NCBI GenBank assembly: GCA_044464175.1
Contig: JBIQLO010000237.1
Location: forward strand, 1 to 5,721
Direction: 5' to 3'
Length of the DNA: 5,721 nt
Source: JBIQLO01 sp044464175
Lineage (GTDB): Bacteria; Planctomycetota; Phycisphaerae; Tepidisphaerales; Tepidisphaeraceae
Shown: positions 1 through 5,418 of the stretch, piece after piece
Numbering within the stretch: the first letter of the stretch is position 1
Layout: each line of letters begins with the position of its first letter
Program-made: the position numbers and the translations under genes
The notes under the pieces: generated by a model
What the model saw: the letters and a program-made list of their open reading frames with translations, nothing else
Database searches by the model: none
What the model was told of the DNA's origin: nothing

Positions 1-1273
1 CCGACGGGTCCAGGCGGCCCTCGCACGCGCCGCCCAGGTCGCGCGCCGACCGCCCCGGGCAGCAGATCGCGTTCAGGAATACCGCCTTGTTCAGCATGGA
101 GAACTTGTCCAGAAGGCAGCTGATCTGGAACAGGTCGCGCATGAAGCGGTCCGGCTTGGGCAGCCCGATCTCCAGCTCCAGCCCGAACCCGTCGAAATTG
201 ATCCCCGCCTGGGCAATCATTTCGGCATAGAGCAGGGGAGAGGCGGTGGAGGGATTCTTGGACTGGTGCTCCCCGAACGGCTTGCTGATCGTCACCAGCG
301 TGCGCGCCTGGGGCAGGATCGTCTTGACCCGGCCCACCAGCAGGCGCGTCATCTCGATCATCTGCTCAAAACTCATCGGAAACAGCGTGTTTCCCGGCAG
401 TCCCGCGCAGACGTTCCACACGCCCACCATCCGCCGGTAACGCTGGACCACGCGGGCGACATGCTCATACGCCAGCTCGCGCAGCGTGTCGAAGTCATGC
501 TCCCAGATGAACATCCAGTCCGGCATCTCCTGCTCATCCAGCCGGATCAGCGGGCCGGCGATCACCGGAATGCGCTTGCGGCTGAGCAGTTCGATCCACT
601 CATCCGCCGTCTGTGTATCGAAAATATGCTCTTCCGGCTGGAGCTGCTTCCACGGCATCGCCAGCACCGCGTAATCGAAGCTGGATGTCGCCGCCTCGCG
701 GTACTTGGCGTTGCGCACCCCAGAGTCGATGCGGCAGCCGAAAATGTGCTTCACGAACTGCCCGGCCGCCTTGCGGCGGCTCAGGAGCAACTCGGCATGG
801 AAGGCGGCCATGTCCTCCGAGAGATCGACCGCCATGAGCAGCGCGTGATCGGCCAGCGCGGCGGCCTCCGCCGGCTCATCCAGCTTCCCCAGGGCGTCGG
901 CCAGCAGCTCCTGTGCCTCAATCACCCGCTGGCCCAGGCGCTCGGCCTTGGGAAAGTCAAAAAGATTCCAATCCTCCTGCTTCTGAACGATCCGCATCAG
1001 GCGGCTGCGGGCCAGCTCGACGTTGAGAATATACGGCTTGGCCCGTTGCGGCAGACGCGTGGTTTCCAGCTCAAACGCCCCCAGCGGGCCCAGATCCCAC
1101 AACAGGCTCACGGCGATCGGATGCTCATCATCGCACCGCGCGGTGAGCAGGCCGTCCCGCCAGGCCACTTCCCCCATCATGGCGGTGCTCTCCGGTCCCA
1201 GAACCATCGCGCCCACCGGTTGATACGTCGTGAGGCGCTGGCCATCCCTGTATATCTCGAATTTCAGCGGCAT
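1..1273 (-). CDS. GH10 xylanase-like protein with extra N-terminal domain, 3' end cut by window edge
   Basis: An open frame of 424 codons runs from ATG (1273-1271) off the left edge, so the C-terminus is missing. Residues about 175-402 read like the glycoside hydrolase 10 barrel. FGCRI (178-182) fits the start. MPWKQLQPEE (206-215) matches the family's MKW..xEP strand, and IAGPLIRLDEQEMPDWM (238-254) matches RGHxLVWHxQxPxW. RVVQRYRRMVGVWNV (274-288) matches the helix leading to WDVVNE. DGFGLELE (361-368) matches the GIGxQ strand. At the acid/base strand the text is WNVCAGL (286-292) instead of WDVVNEA. At the nucleophile strand it is VFLNAICCP (398-406) where TE is expected, so both catalytic Glu appear to be lost. 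Residues 1-165 form an extra domain I cannot assign. No signal peptide is visible. The start was chosen because MPLKFEIYRDG looks like a natural N-terminus and a weak GGA lies 5 nt upstream; an in-frame ATG at 1318-1316 is the alternative. It is third in the GH78-PilZ direction. The family call is good; xylanase activity is doubtful. Confidence 0.8.
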   Translation of the reverse strand, partial: MPLKFEIYRDGQRLTTYQPVGAMVLGPESTAMMGEVAWRDGLLTARCDDEHPIAVSLLWDLGPLGAFELETTRLPQRAKPYILNVELARSRLMRIVQKQEDWNLFDFPKAERLGQRVIEAQELLADALGKLDEPAEAAALADHALLMAVDLSEDMAAFHAELLLSRRKAAGQFVKHIFGCRIDSGVRNAKYREAATSSFDYAVLAMPWKQLQPEEHIFDTQTADEWIELLSRKRIPVIAGPLIRLDEQEMPDWMFIWEHDFDTLRELAYEHVARVVQRYRRMVGVWNVCAGLPGNTLFPMSFEQMIEMTRLLVGRVKTILPQARTLVTISKPFGEHQSKNPSTASPLLYAEMIAQAGINFDGFGLELEIGLPKPDRFMRDLFQISCLLDKFSMLNKAVFLNAICCPGRSARDLGGACEGRLDPS

Positions 1274-1325
1274 AGAGTCCGCGCATCTTAACAGACGGCC
1301 CGCACTGGCTCCAATCATTGAAAGC

Positions 1326-1348
1326 GCCGCCCCCGGCCGGGAGGCGGC
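1326..1348 (-). terminator. GC-rich imperfect stem-loop, possible terminator after PilZ gene
   Basis: GCCGCC and GGCGGC form six perfect pairs, followed by one C/A mismatch and two more pairs. On the minus strand the stem is followed by GCTTTC, a poor T-tract, so intrinsic termination would be weak. It could equally be a structure that only shapes mRNA ends. Confidence 0.25.
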
Positions 1349-1403
1349 TTAAATCGAAAATTCAGACCTGAAGCGACAGGGTGCAACGCCGGCTTGGAGG
1401 CTC

Positions 1404-1440
1404 GAAAGAAAATCCCCAGACCCCGGCTCCGGCCCCTGGA
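1404..1440 (-). terminator. G-rich element followed by T-tract downstream of PilZ stop
   Basis: On the minus strand, about 18 nt after the PilZ stop, GGGG (1436-1433), GG, GGGG (1424-1421) and GGGG (1417-1414) occur in 23 nt. ATTTTCTTTC follows directly. A short stem CCAG/CTGG (1439-1436 with 1419-1416), flanked by G-T wobbles, encloses the centre. A G-rich structure before a T-run could end or pause transcription. The Watson-Crick stem is short, so confidence is low. Confidence 0.3.
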
Positions 1441-1457
1441 TAAGTGGAAATGGACCC

Positions 1458-1835
1458 TCAGGCGGCCCGGCGAGTGATTTCGTTGCCCACGAATTCCGCG
1501 CCGACATTGAACGTCTGGTCGGCATTGGGCGTGCAACTGACGATGCGCACCCGGCTGGCCCAGCGCATCGGCCCCACCTCCAGGCTCAGGTCGTGCTTGT
1601 CCCCATTCTCCATGGGAATGCGCGACTGAAAGGCGATGCCAAGCATGGAAATGTCACGGACGTAAATGGGACGGGCCGCGGCCGGAATTAACCCGCTGCG
1701 CAGCGTCGCCTTGGCGATAAATGTCTGCCGCACCGCCCGGCGGCGCTCCTCCGGCCCGGGCTGCGTCTCGGCCGAGAGGACCGGCTGGGGCGACGGCGGG
1801 CGATTGAACGGGAATTCATCCGTGAACAGGCTCAT
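1458..1835 (-). CDS. PilZ-domain protein, probable cyclic-di-GMP receptor
   Basis: This 125-residue protein is essentially one PilZ domain after a proline-rich, presumably flexible N-terminus (residues 9-28). Both parts of the cyclic-di-GMP signature are present: R32xxxR36 within RRAVR, and D61xSxxG66 within DISMLG. The strand NVGAEFVG (110-117) is typical of the end of the PilZ barrel. PilZ domains bind cyclic-di-GMP and change the behaviour of a partner, often in motility, exopolysaccharide production or gene control. With no other domain here it would act as a small cytoplasmic adaptor. ATG at 1835-1833 is the first usable start after the GH78 stop. It has no clear Shine-Dalgarno of its own, which suggests coupling to upstream translation. 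The gene lies 56 bp after the rhamnosidase gene on the same strand and is probably co-transcribed with it. The partner is unknown. Confidence 0.88.
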   Translation of the reverse strand: MSLFTDEFPFNRPPSPQPVLSAETQPGPEERRRAVRQTFIAKATLRSGLIPAAARPIYVRDISMLGIAFQSRIPMENGDKHDLSLEVGPMRWASRVRIVSCTPNADQTFNVGAEFVGNEITRRAA

Positions 1836-1867
1836 ATTGGGAATATCGGCCGATCCGCCCGCCGCAT
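1832..1867 (-). other. Possible 11-codon leader ORF overlapping the PilZ start
   Basis: In the GH78-PilZ gap, ATG (1867-1865) follows GAGGG with a 5-nt spacer and opens the short frame MRRADRPIFPI. Its TGA (1834-1832) overlaps the PilZ ATG as ATGA, the classic geometry for translational coupling. The PilZ start lacks its own ribosome site, which makes a coupling role plausible. So short an ORF can arise by chance. Confidence 0.25.
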
Positions 1868-1892
1868 TAATTCCCTCGATCCCGCCGCCTCC

Positions 1893-4292
1893 TCAGGTAT
1901 GAAACTCGTGCGATCCGGCCGGGAGCGTCCGGCTTTCCCCCAGCGGGCCGACAAATTCCCCCGTCATCCCCTGCGGCAACTCGATCCGCACGGCCAGTTG
2001 ATCCTCCGTGACCTTCTCCCATTCCACCCGAATCAGCCCCAGCGGGGTGGGCACCGCGCCCCGCGCAAAATCCAGGTCCGCTGGCGTCGGATCGATATGC
2101 ACCTGTTTCCACCCCACCTCCACCGGCGTCACCCCCAGCACGCGCTGCGAAAGGTGGTACAGCGGCGAAGCGCTCCAGGCATGGCAGCGGCTGTAGCGCT
2201 CGTGTCCCCAGCGCTCCCAGAAGGTGGTCGCCCCCTCCTCGATCATCCGCCCCCACTTCTCGCGGATGATCTCAATCGCCTCGGCGCGGCAACCCACCTC
2301 AAAGAGCGCTTCGAGAATATACGCGTAGAAAAACGGTGAGCCCTCAATGATCTTCGTCCGCTTGGCCTGGGCCGCCTTGAGCAACACGTCCTTGGCCAGA
2401 CCCAGATGCGTCGGCGGCTTGAGCTCTAGCAAAATCGCCATCGCATTCACATGCTGGGAGGTCGAGTCCACCAGCTCTTTGGTCTGGCGGTTATACCCGT
2501 CGCGCCAGACCTTGGCCTGCTCATCCCAGAAAAAGTGTTCGATCGCCTCCTCCAGTTGCGTCGCCTTGGCCATGTATCGCGCTGCGCCGGCCGCATCCTC
2601 CAGAAGCTGGCAGATCGCCGCCGCCCAGCGCAGCGCCTGAAGGTACATCATGTTGAGCAGCCCGCAGTAGTCGTCTTTGTACAGCGGCTTCCAGTCCAGA
2701 AACAGCCACCATCGCCCATCATTGAATCCCGCCAGCAGCCCCGATTCATCCTCATGGGCGGCAAAGAACGCAAACAGGCGATGCAGCGCCGGCAGGCACT
2801 CGCGTAGCAGGTGCGTTCGCCCGGTCTGGAAGTAATGATCCCACAGCGTCCCCACCCACGTCAGCATGAAATCCGGCAGATAGTGCGGGAAATCGGCCGG
2901 CGGATGCGCGTGCAGCGCGCCGTCGGGTGCCTGCGACTGCGCCACCTGGCGAATGCCGCGCTCCAGCAGCGAGTGGTCGCCGAACGCGTACGCCGTCACC
3001 TTCCCCTGCACGCGGGCGTCCCCCCACCACTGGGCCTGTTCCCGCCACGGGCAATCCACAAAACTGTCAAAAGCGCAGTTCAGTTGCGTGCGCCGGGCCA
3101 CCTGCCAGATCTGGTTGAGCCGCTCATCGGAACACTCAAACGACCCGCCCGTCTCCAGTGCCGCGTGAACCTGCCGAACCGCCACATGCCGCAATTTCAG
3201 GGGCTTGTCGATGTTCCGGAAAACCAACGCGACATAGCGCATCCCCTTGTACCAGAACGGCTCCCACGCTTGGGATCCCGGCCGGCAGCGATATCGGTCG
3301 GCGATCGCCTCGCGGCACCCGGTCCCCTCCTCCAGCAGCAGTGGAAACCTGGTGCGCGCATCGGCCAGATCCTCGGTGTATAGGATGTCAATGATCTCAT
3401 CCCCCGCCGCCTCGGCGATGTCAAGTACGAAATGCCCCGTGCGATAGACCCCCGGGTCCAGCACGACCATCAGAAACTCCCCTTCAGGCAACGCCGGCAC
3501 CGTCGTCAGCTCCGCGTTGTCCCCCAGCATCGCCTGCGGATTCTCCAGCTGCACCTTCGGCTTGGTCTGCTTCTCCTGAAGGGGCAGATGGTACACGTCC
3601 GAAGCAACCTTGTACCCGCGCGCATTTTCCCCGCCGAACTGCGCCAGCACCTGGGTGAAGCCGACCACATGGTCGCTCAGCAGGGGCACGCCACGCGGCT
3701 CCATCTCCAGCCACGGATGTCGGCCGACCGGACCCTCGACAAACGGCTTGAGCCACCCGCGCGCTTCGGTGGCCTCGTAATCGAGGCTCATCCAGTCGGA
3801 GGCCTCGGCGTCGGCGTCAAAATGTTCCTGAAAGCCCAGTTGCTTGGACAGCCGGGCGGTGTCCTGCCGCCAGGCCTCCGCACGGCGGCAAAGCCAGCCG
3901 TCCGGCGTGTGCAGGGGGACGGGCTGATCCTCCATCTCGACCACCCCATCCAGCAGAAAACCGCTGATGTCCCGGAAGACGCTCTGATAGGTGGGGATGC
4001 CGAACTCGTAACAGATCGCGCAAAGGGTGTTCCTGCCGGCGCGCAGCAGGTTGGTCAGGTCCAGCGTGTCATAGCTCTGATGTCCGGGGTAGGACCGCGC
4101 CGGCCCGTGGTGGACCCGCTGGCCGTTGACATACAGCGTGTAGCGCGCCGAGGCGGTGATGCGGATCACGCAACGCCGCGGCCGGGCCGGCAGATCAATG
4201 CTTCGGCGAAAGCAGACATAATAATTCCAGGGGCGCGTCAGGTGCTTTTGTGTCCAGCACCACTGTCCGTTCCATGTGTCGATCTTGTCCAA
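1893..4292 (-). CDS. Glycoside hydrolase family 78 alpha-L-rhamnosidase
   Basis: At 799 residues this is a usual length for GH78, the inverting enzymes that cut terminal alpha-L-rhamnose from glycosides and pectin-like or other rhamnose-bearing glycans. The N-terminal part (about 7-120) is a beta-sandwich of the rhamnosidase type: the WNGQWCW start, the YTLYVNGQRV strand (51-60) and GPARSYPG. The catalytic (alpha/alpha)6 barrel spans about 395-715. DCPWREQAQWWGD places D413, E418 and D425 at exactly the spacing of Asp567, Glu572 and Asp579 of Bacillus RhaB. E693 in TTFWERWG fits the second catalytic Glu (Glu841 there). The HAWSASPLYHLSQRVLGVTP stretch and a C-terminal beta-sandwich (about 720-799) follow. 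All catalytic residues are therefore present. No signal peptide or lipobox is visible, so it is probably cytoplasmic and acts on imported oligosaccharides. The start is TTG with GGGAG 6 nt upstream; an in-frame stop lies 24 nt upstream of it. First gene of the leftward group. Exact substrate unknown. Confidence 0.93.
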   Translation of the reverse strand: MDKIDTWNGQWCWTQKHLTRPWNYYVCFRRSIDLPARPRRCVIRITASARYTLYVNGQRVHHGPARSYPGHQSYDTLDLTNLLRAGRNTLCAICYEFGIPTYQSVFRDISGFLLDGVVEMEDQPVPLHTPDGWLCRRAEAWRQDTARLSKQLGFQEHFDADAEASDWMSLDYEATEARGWLKPFVEGPVGRHPWLEMEPRGVPLLSDHVVGFTQVLAQFGGENARGYKVASDVYHLPLQEKQTKPKVQLENPQAMLGDNAELTTVPALPEGEFLMVVLDPGVYRTGHFVLDIAEAAGDEIIDILYTEDLADARTRFPLLLEEGTGCREAIADRYRCRPGSQAWEPFWYKGMRYVALVFRNIDKPLKLRHVAVRQVHAALETGGSFECSDERLNQIWQVARRTQLNCAFDSFVDCPWREQAQWWGDARVQGKVTAYAFGDHSLLERGIRQVAQSQAPDGALHAHPPADFPHYLPDFMLTWVGTLWDHYFQTGRTHLLRECLPALHRLFAFFAAHEDESGLLAGFNDGRWWLFLDWKPLYKDDYCGLLNMMYLQALRWAAAICQLLEDAAGAARYMAKATQLEEAIEHFFWDEQAKVWRDGYNRQTKELVDSTSQHVNAMAILLELKPPTHLGLAKDVLLKAAQAKRTKIIEGSPFFYAYILEALFEVGCRAEAIEIIREKWGRMIEEGATTFWERWGHERYSRCHAWSASPLYHLSQRVLGVTPVEVGWKQVHIDPTPADLDFARGAVPTPLGLIRVEWEKVTEDQLAVRIELPQGMTGEFVGPLGESRTLPAGSHEFHT

Positions 4293-4303
4293 TTCAATCT
4301 CCC
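4290..4303 (-). promoter_or_regulatory. Ribosome binding site and TTG start of the GH78 gene
   Basis: GGGAG (4303-4299), a 6-nt spacer ATTGAA and TTG (4292-4290). No ATG or GTG start lies between this codon and the upstream in-frame TGA (4319-4317). The conserved W-rich N-terminus begins five residues later, so the TTG is well supported. Confidence 0.75.
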
Positions 4304-4418
4304 GGTGGCTTGAGGGTCACTCGGGCACGCCGAGGCATGCCCGGGGCCGGCCGCTTGAGTTTCGTCGACCATACCATACTGTATCGGAGAAAGCTGACCA
4401 ACGGAACGTCTTGAGCCC
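4293..4418. promoter_or_regulatory. Divergent promoter region between GH78 and lutA-like genes
   Basis: This 126-bp gap must hold both start regions. On the minus strand TTGGTC (4401-4396) and TATGGT (4378-4373) are 17 bp apart, a fair sigma-70-like pair for GH78. TATGGT is repeated in TATGGTATGGT. On the plus strand TTGAGT (4355-4360) and TACTGT (4377-4382) are 16 bp apart, a weak pair for the lutA-like gene. A small palindrome ATAC-T-GTAT (4376-4384) overlaps both -10 candidates and could be an operator half. An inverted repeat CGGGCA/TGCCCG (4322-4327 with 4338-4343), with three inner pairs, would lie in the GH78 leader RNA. No strong Shine-Dalgarno precedes the lutA-like ATG. The promoter calls are pattern matches only. 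Confidence 0.4.
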
Positions 4419-5168
4419 ATGCCCCACAACGTCGCCCTGTTCATCACCTGTTTGACCGATCAGTTTTATCCGCGCACCGGTGTTGCGGTGACCAAAATCC
4501 TTGAACGCTTGGGGTGCCGCGTCTCATTCCCTCAGGCGCAGACCTGCTGCGGCCAGCCCTTCTTCAACAACGGCTATCCCGATGAATCGGCCGCCTTGGC
4601 CCGCCGGATGGTCGAGATTTTCGAGCCCTACGATTACGTGGTCAGCCCCAGCGGCAGTTGCTGCGCGATGATCCGCGAGCACTATCCCCAGCTTCTCCAA
4701 AGCCCCGAGTGGATCGGGCGCAGCAAAAAACTGTGCGCCAAGACCTATGAGTTCGTGGAATTCCTCGACAAGGTGTTGAAGGTCGATTTCTCCGGGCTGG
4801 CCCTGAAACGCCCCAGGACCTTCACCTATCACTTCACCTGCCACCTGCGCGGCCTGGGCCTGCGCGACGAGGCGGTGAAGCTGCTCAAGCAGATCAACGG
4901 CGTCCAGTTTTCCCCCATGGAAAAGACCGACCAGTGCTGCGGCTTCGGCGGCACCTTCGCCGTGAAATACCCCGCCATCAGCGGCGCCATCGTCGAGGAC
5001 AAGGTCAACTGCATCGCCGCCACCGGCGCCGCCGCCACCGTCTGTAACGACGCCGGCTGCACCATGAACATCTCCGGCATGTGCCACCGCCACGGCGTCG
5101 ATACCCACGTCACCCACATTGCCGACGTGATCGCCGAAGCCATGGGCCTGGACTGCGATCGGTGGTAG
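4419..5168 (+). CDS. lutA: LutA/YkgE-family iron-sulfur (CCG-domain) protein, L-lactate oxidation subunit
   Basis: A 249-residue protein that aligns along its length with Bacillus LutA as I remember it. It has two cysteine-rich CCG repeats. The first contains C11 (FITCL), CCGQP (C43, C44) and SGSCC (C81). The second contains FTCH (C141), QCCGFGGTF (C173, C174) and DAGC (C214). CCG domains of this class bind an iron-sulfur cluster, as in heterodisulfide reductase subunit B and glycolate oxidase GlcF. In the LutABC complex LutA works with LutB and LutC to oxidise L-lactate to pyruvate in the cytoplasm. ATG at 4419 is the only sensible start: an in-frame TGA lies 24 nt upstream and the length matches the family. 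No clear Shine-Dalgarno precedes it. LutB and LutC are not next to it: the neighbour downstream is recA on the other strand. The partners must be elsewhere, or the protein serves another CCG-type redox complex. The family is certain, the substrate is inferred. Confidence 0.88.
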   Translation: MPHNVALFITCLTDQFYPRTGVAVTKILERLGCRVSFPQAQTCCGQPFFNNGYPDESAALARRMVEIFEPYDYVVSPSGSCCAMIREHYPQLLQSPEWIGRSKKLCAKTYEFVEFLDKVLKVDFSGLALKRPRTFTYHFTCHLRGLGLRDEAVKLLKQINGVQFSPMEKTDQCCGFGGTFAVKYPAISGAIVEDKVNCIAATGAAATVCNDAGCTMNISGMCHRHGVDTHVTHIADVIAEAMGLDCDRW

Positions 5169-5220
5169 GCCTCGTCCTGTCGATTTTCCCAAGTCCCTGG
5201 CCCAGGCTTCCAGCTTGTGG

Positions 5221-5281
5221 CCCGCGGACGCGGGCAGCCCTGTAGGCGGGGTCGTTGACCCCGCTGCGGCCTCCGCGAGGC
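5221..5281. repeat. Three tandem stem-loops in the lutA-recA convergent spacer
   Basis: Three inverted repeats sit head to tail: CCCGCG/CGCGGG (5221-5226 with 5229-5234), GCGGGGTC/GACCCCGC (5246-5253 with 5257-5264, 3-nt loop, perfect), and GCCTC/GAGGC (5269-5273 with 5277-5281, 3-nt loop). They begin 53 nt after the lutA-like stop and could protect or end its transcript. The lack of a T-run argues against simple intrinsic termination. The middle hairpin resembles dispersed palindromes that I associate with planctomycete and verrucomicrobial genomes. Confidence 0.55.
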
Positions 5282-5302
5282 TTCGTTCCCGCGCCCTCCG
5301 AT

Positions 5303-5334
5303 TTTGCAGGACATGCAAGAGCGTGCCCTGCAAA
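5303..5334. repeat. Palindromic stem-loop TTTGCAGG / CCTGCAAA with inner CATGC stem
   Basis: Eight perfect outer pairs (5303-5310 with 5327-5334), one A/C mismatch, then five inner pairs with one G-T wobble around an AAGA tetraloop (5317-5320). There is no T-tract on either side. Its shape suggests a dispersed REP-like palindrome or an mRNA-end structure for the lutA-like transcript. It lies between the tandem hairpins and the recA terminator. Confidence 0.55.
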
Positions 5335-5340
5335 TAATCC

Positions 5341-5395
5341 AACAAAGAAGCGACGAAGGGCCCGGGAATTTAATCCCATTACCCTTCGTCGCTTC
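5341..5395 (-). terminator. Intrinsic terminator of recA
   Basis: GAAGCGACGAAGGG and CCCTTCGTCGCTTC form a perfect 14-bp stem (5395-5382 with 5360-5347). The 21-nt loop can fold a further GGGA/TCCC stem. In the recA direction the stem starts 23 nt after the stop codon and is followed by TTTGTT. The plus-strand side has no T-run, so it mainly serves recA. Confidence 0.8.
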
Positions 5396-5418
5396 ATCTC
5401 TTCATCCCGCTCGACTCC

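Larger units (their letters stand above)
1274..1457 (-). other. 184-bp spacer between PilZ gene and GH10-like gene
   Basis: No gene is visible here. Reading leftwards it holds a G-rich stretch with a T-tract (1404-1440), a GC-rich imperfect hairpin (1326-1348) and, just before the GH10-like start, TAAGAT (1290-1285) with TTGGAG 18 nt upstream. The last pair is a weak promoter candidate; it would give a leader of only a few bases. The spacing and these structures suggest that the GH10-like gene may be transcribed at least partly on its own. This is inference. Confidence 0.4.

Noticed and set aside
266..1291. Plus-strand 341-codon open frame opposite the GH10-like gene
   Set aside because: It is rich in Arg/His/Gln with no family motifs, and it lies opposite a minus-strand frame with clear GH10 signatures. 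It is a shadow in GC-rich DNA.
1271..1318. Upstream in-frame ATG (1318-1316) as start of the GH10-like protein
   Set aside because: It would add 15 residues (MIGASAGRLLRCADS) not suggestive of a signal peptide, has no Shine-Dalgarno, and sits beside the 1326-1348 hairpin. ATG at 1273 is preferred but not proven.
1867..2256. Minus-strand Gly-rich open frame overlapping the GH78 3' end
   Set aside because: Alternate frame of GH78. Its Gly/Ala/Arg composition is typical of frame-shifted GC-rich coding DNA.
2811..3383. Plus-strand 190-codon open frame within GH78
   Set aside because: Arg/Pro-rich antisense frame with no recognisable domain, opposite the catalytic barrel.
3432..4313. Plus-strand 293-codon open frame within the GH78 gene
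   Set aside because: Low-complexity Arg/Leu/Gln-rich translation opposite a full-length GH78 enzyme with intact catalytic residues. Shadow frame.
4524..5345. Minus-strand 273-codon open frame opposite the lutA-like gene
   Set aside because: Gly/Ala-rich with no motifs, and it overlaps the well-matched LutA-family protein and the hairpin region. Shadow frame.
5221..5395. CRISPR-like array in the hairpin cluster
   Set aside because: The palindromes differ from one another in sequence and size, and there are no regular direct repeats or uniform spacers.
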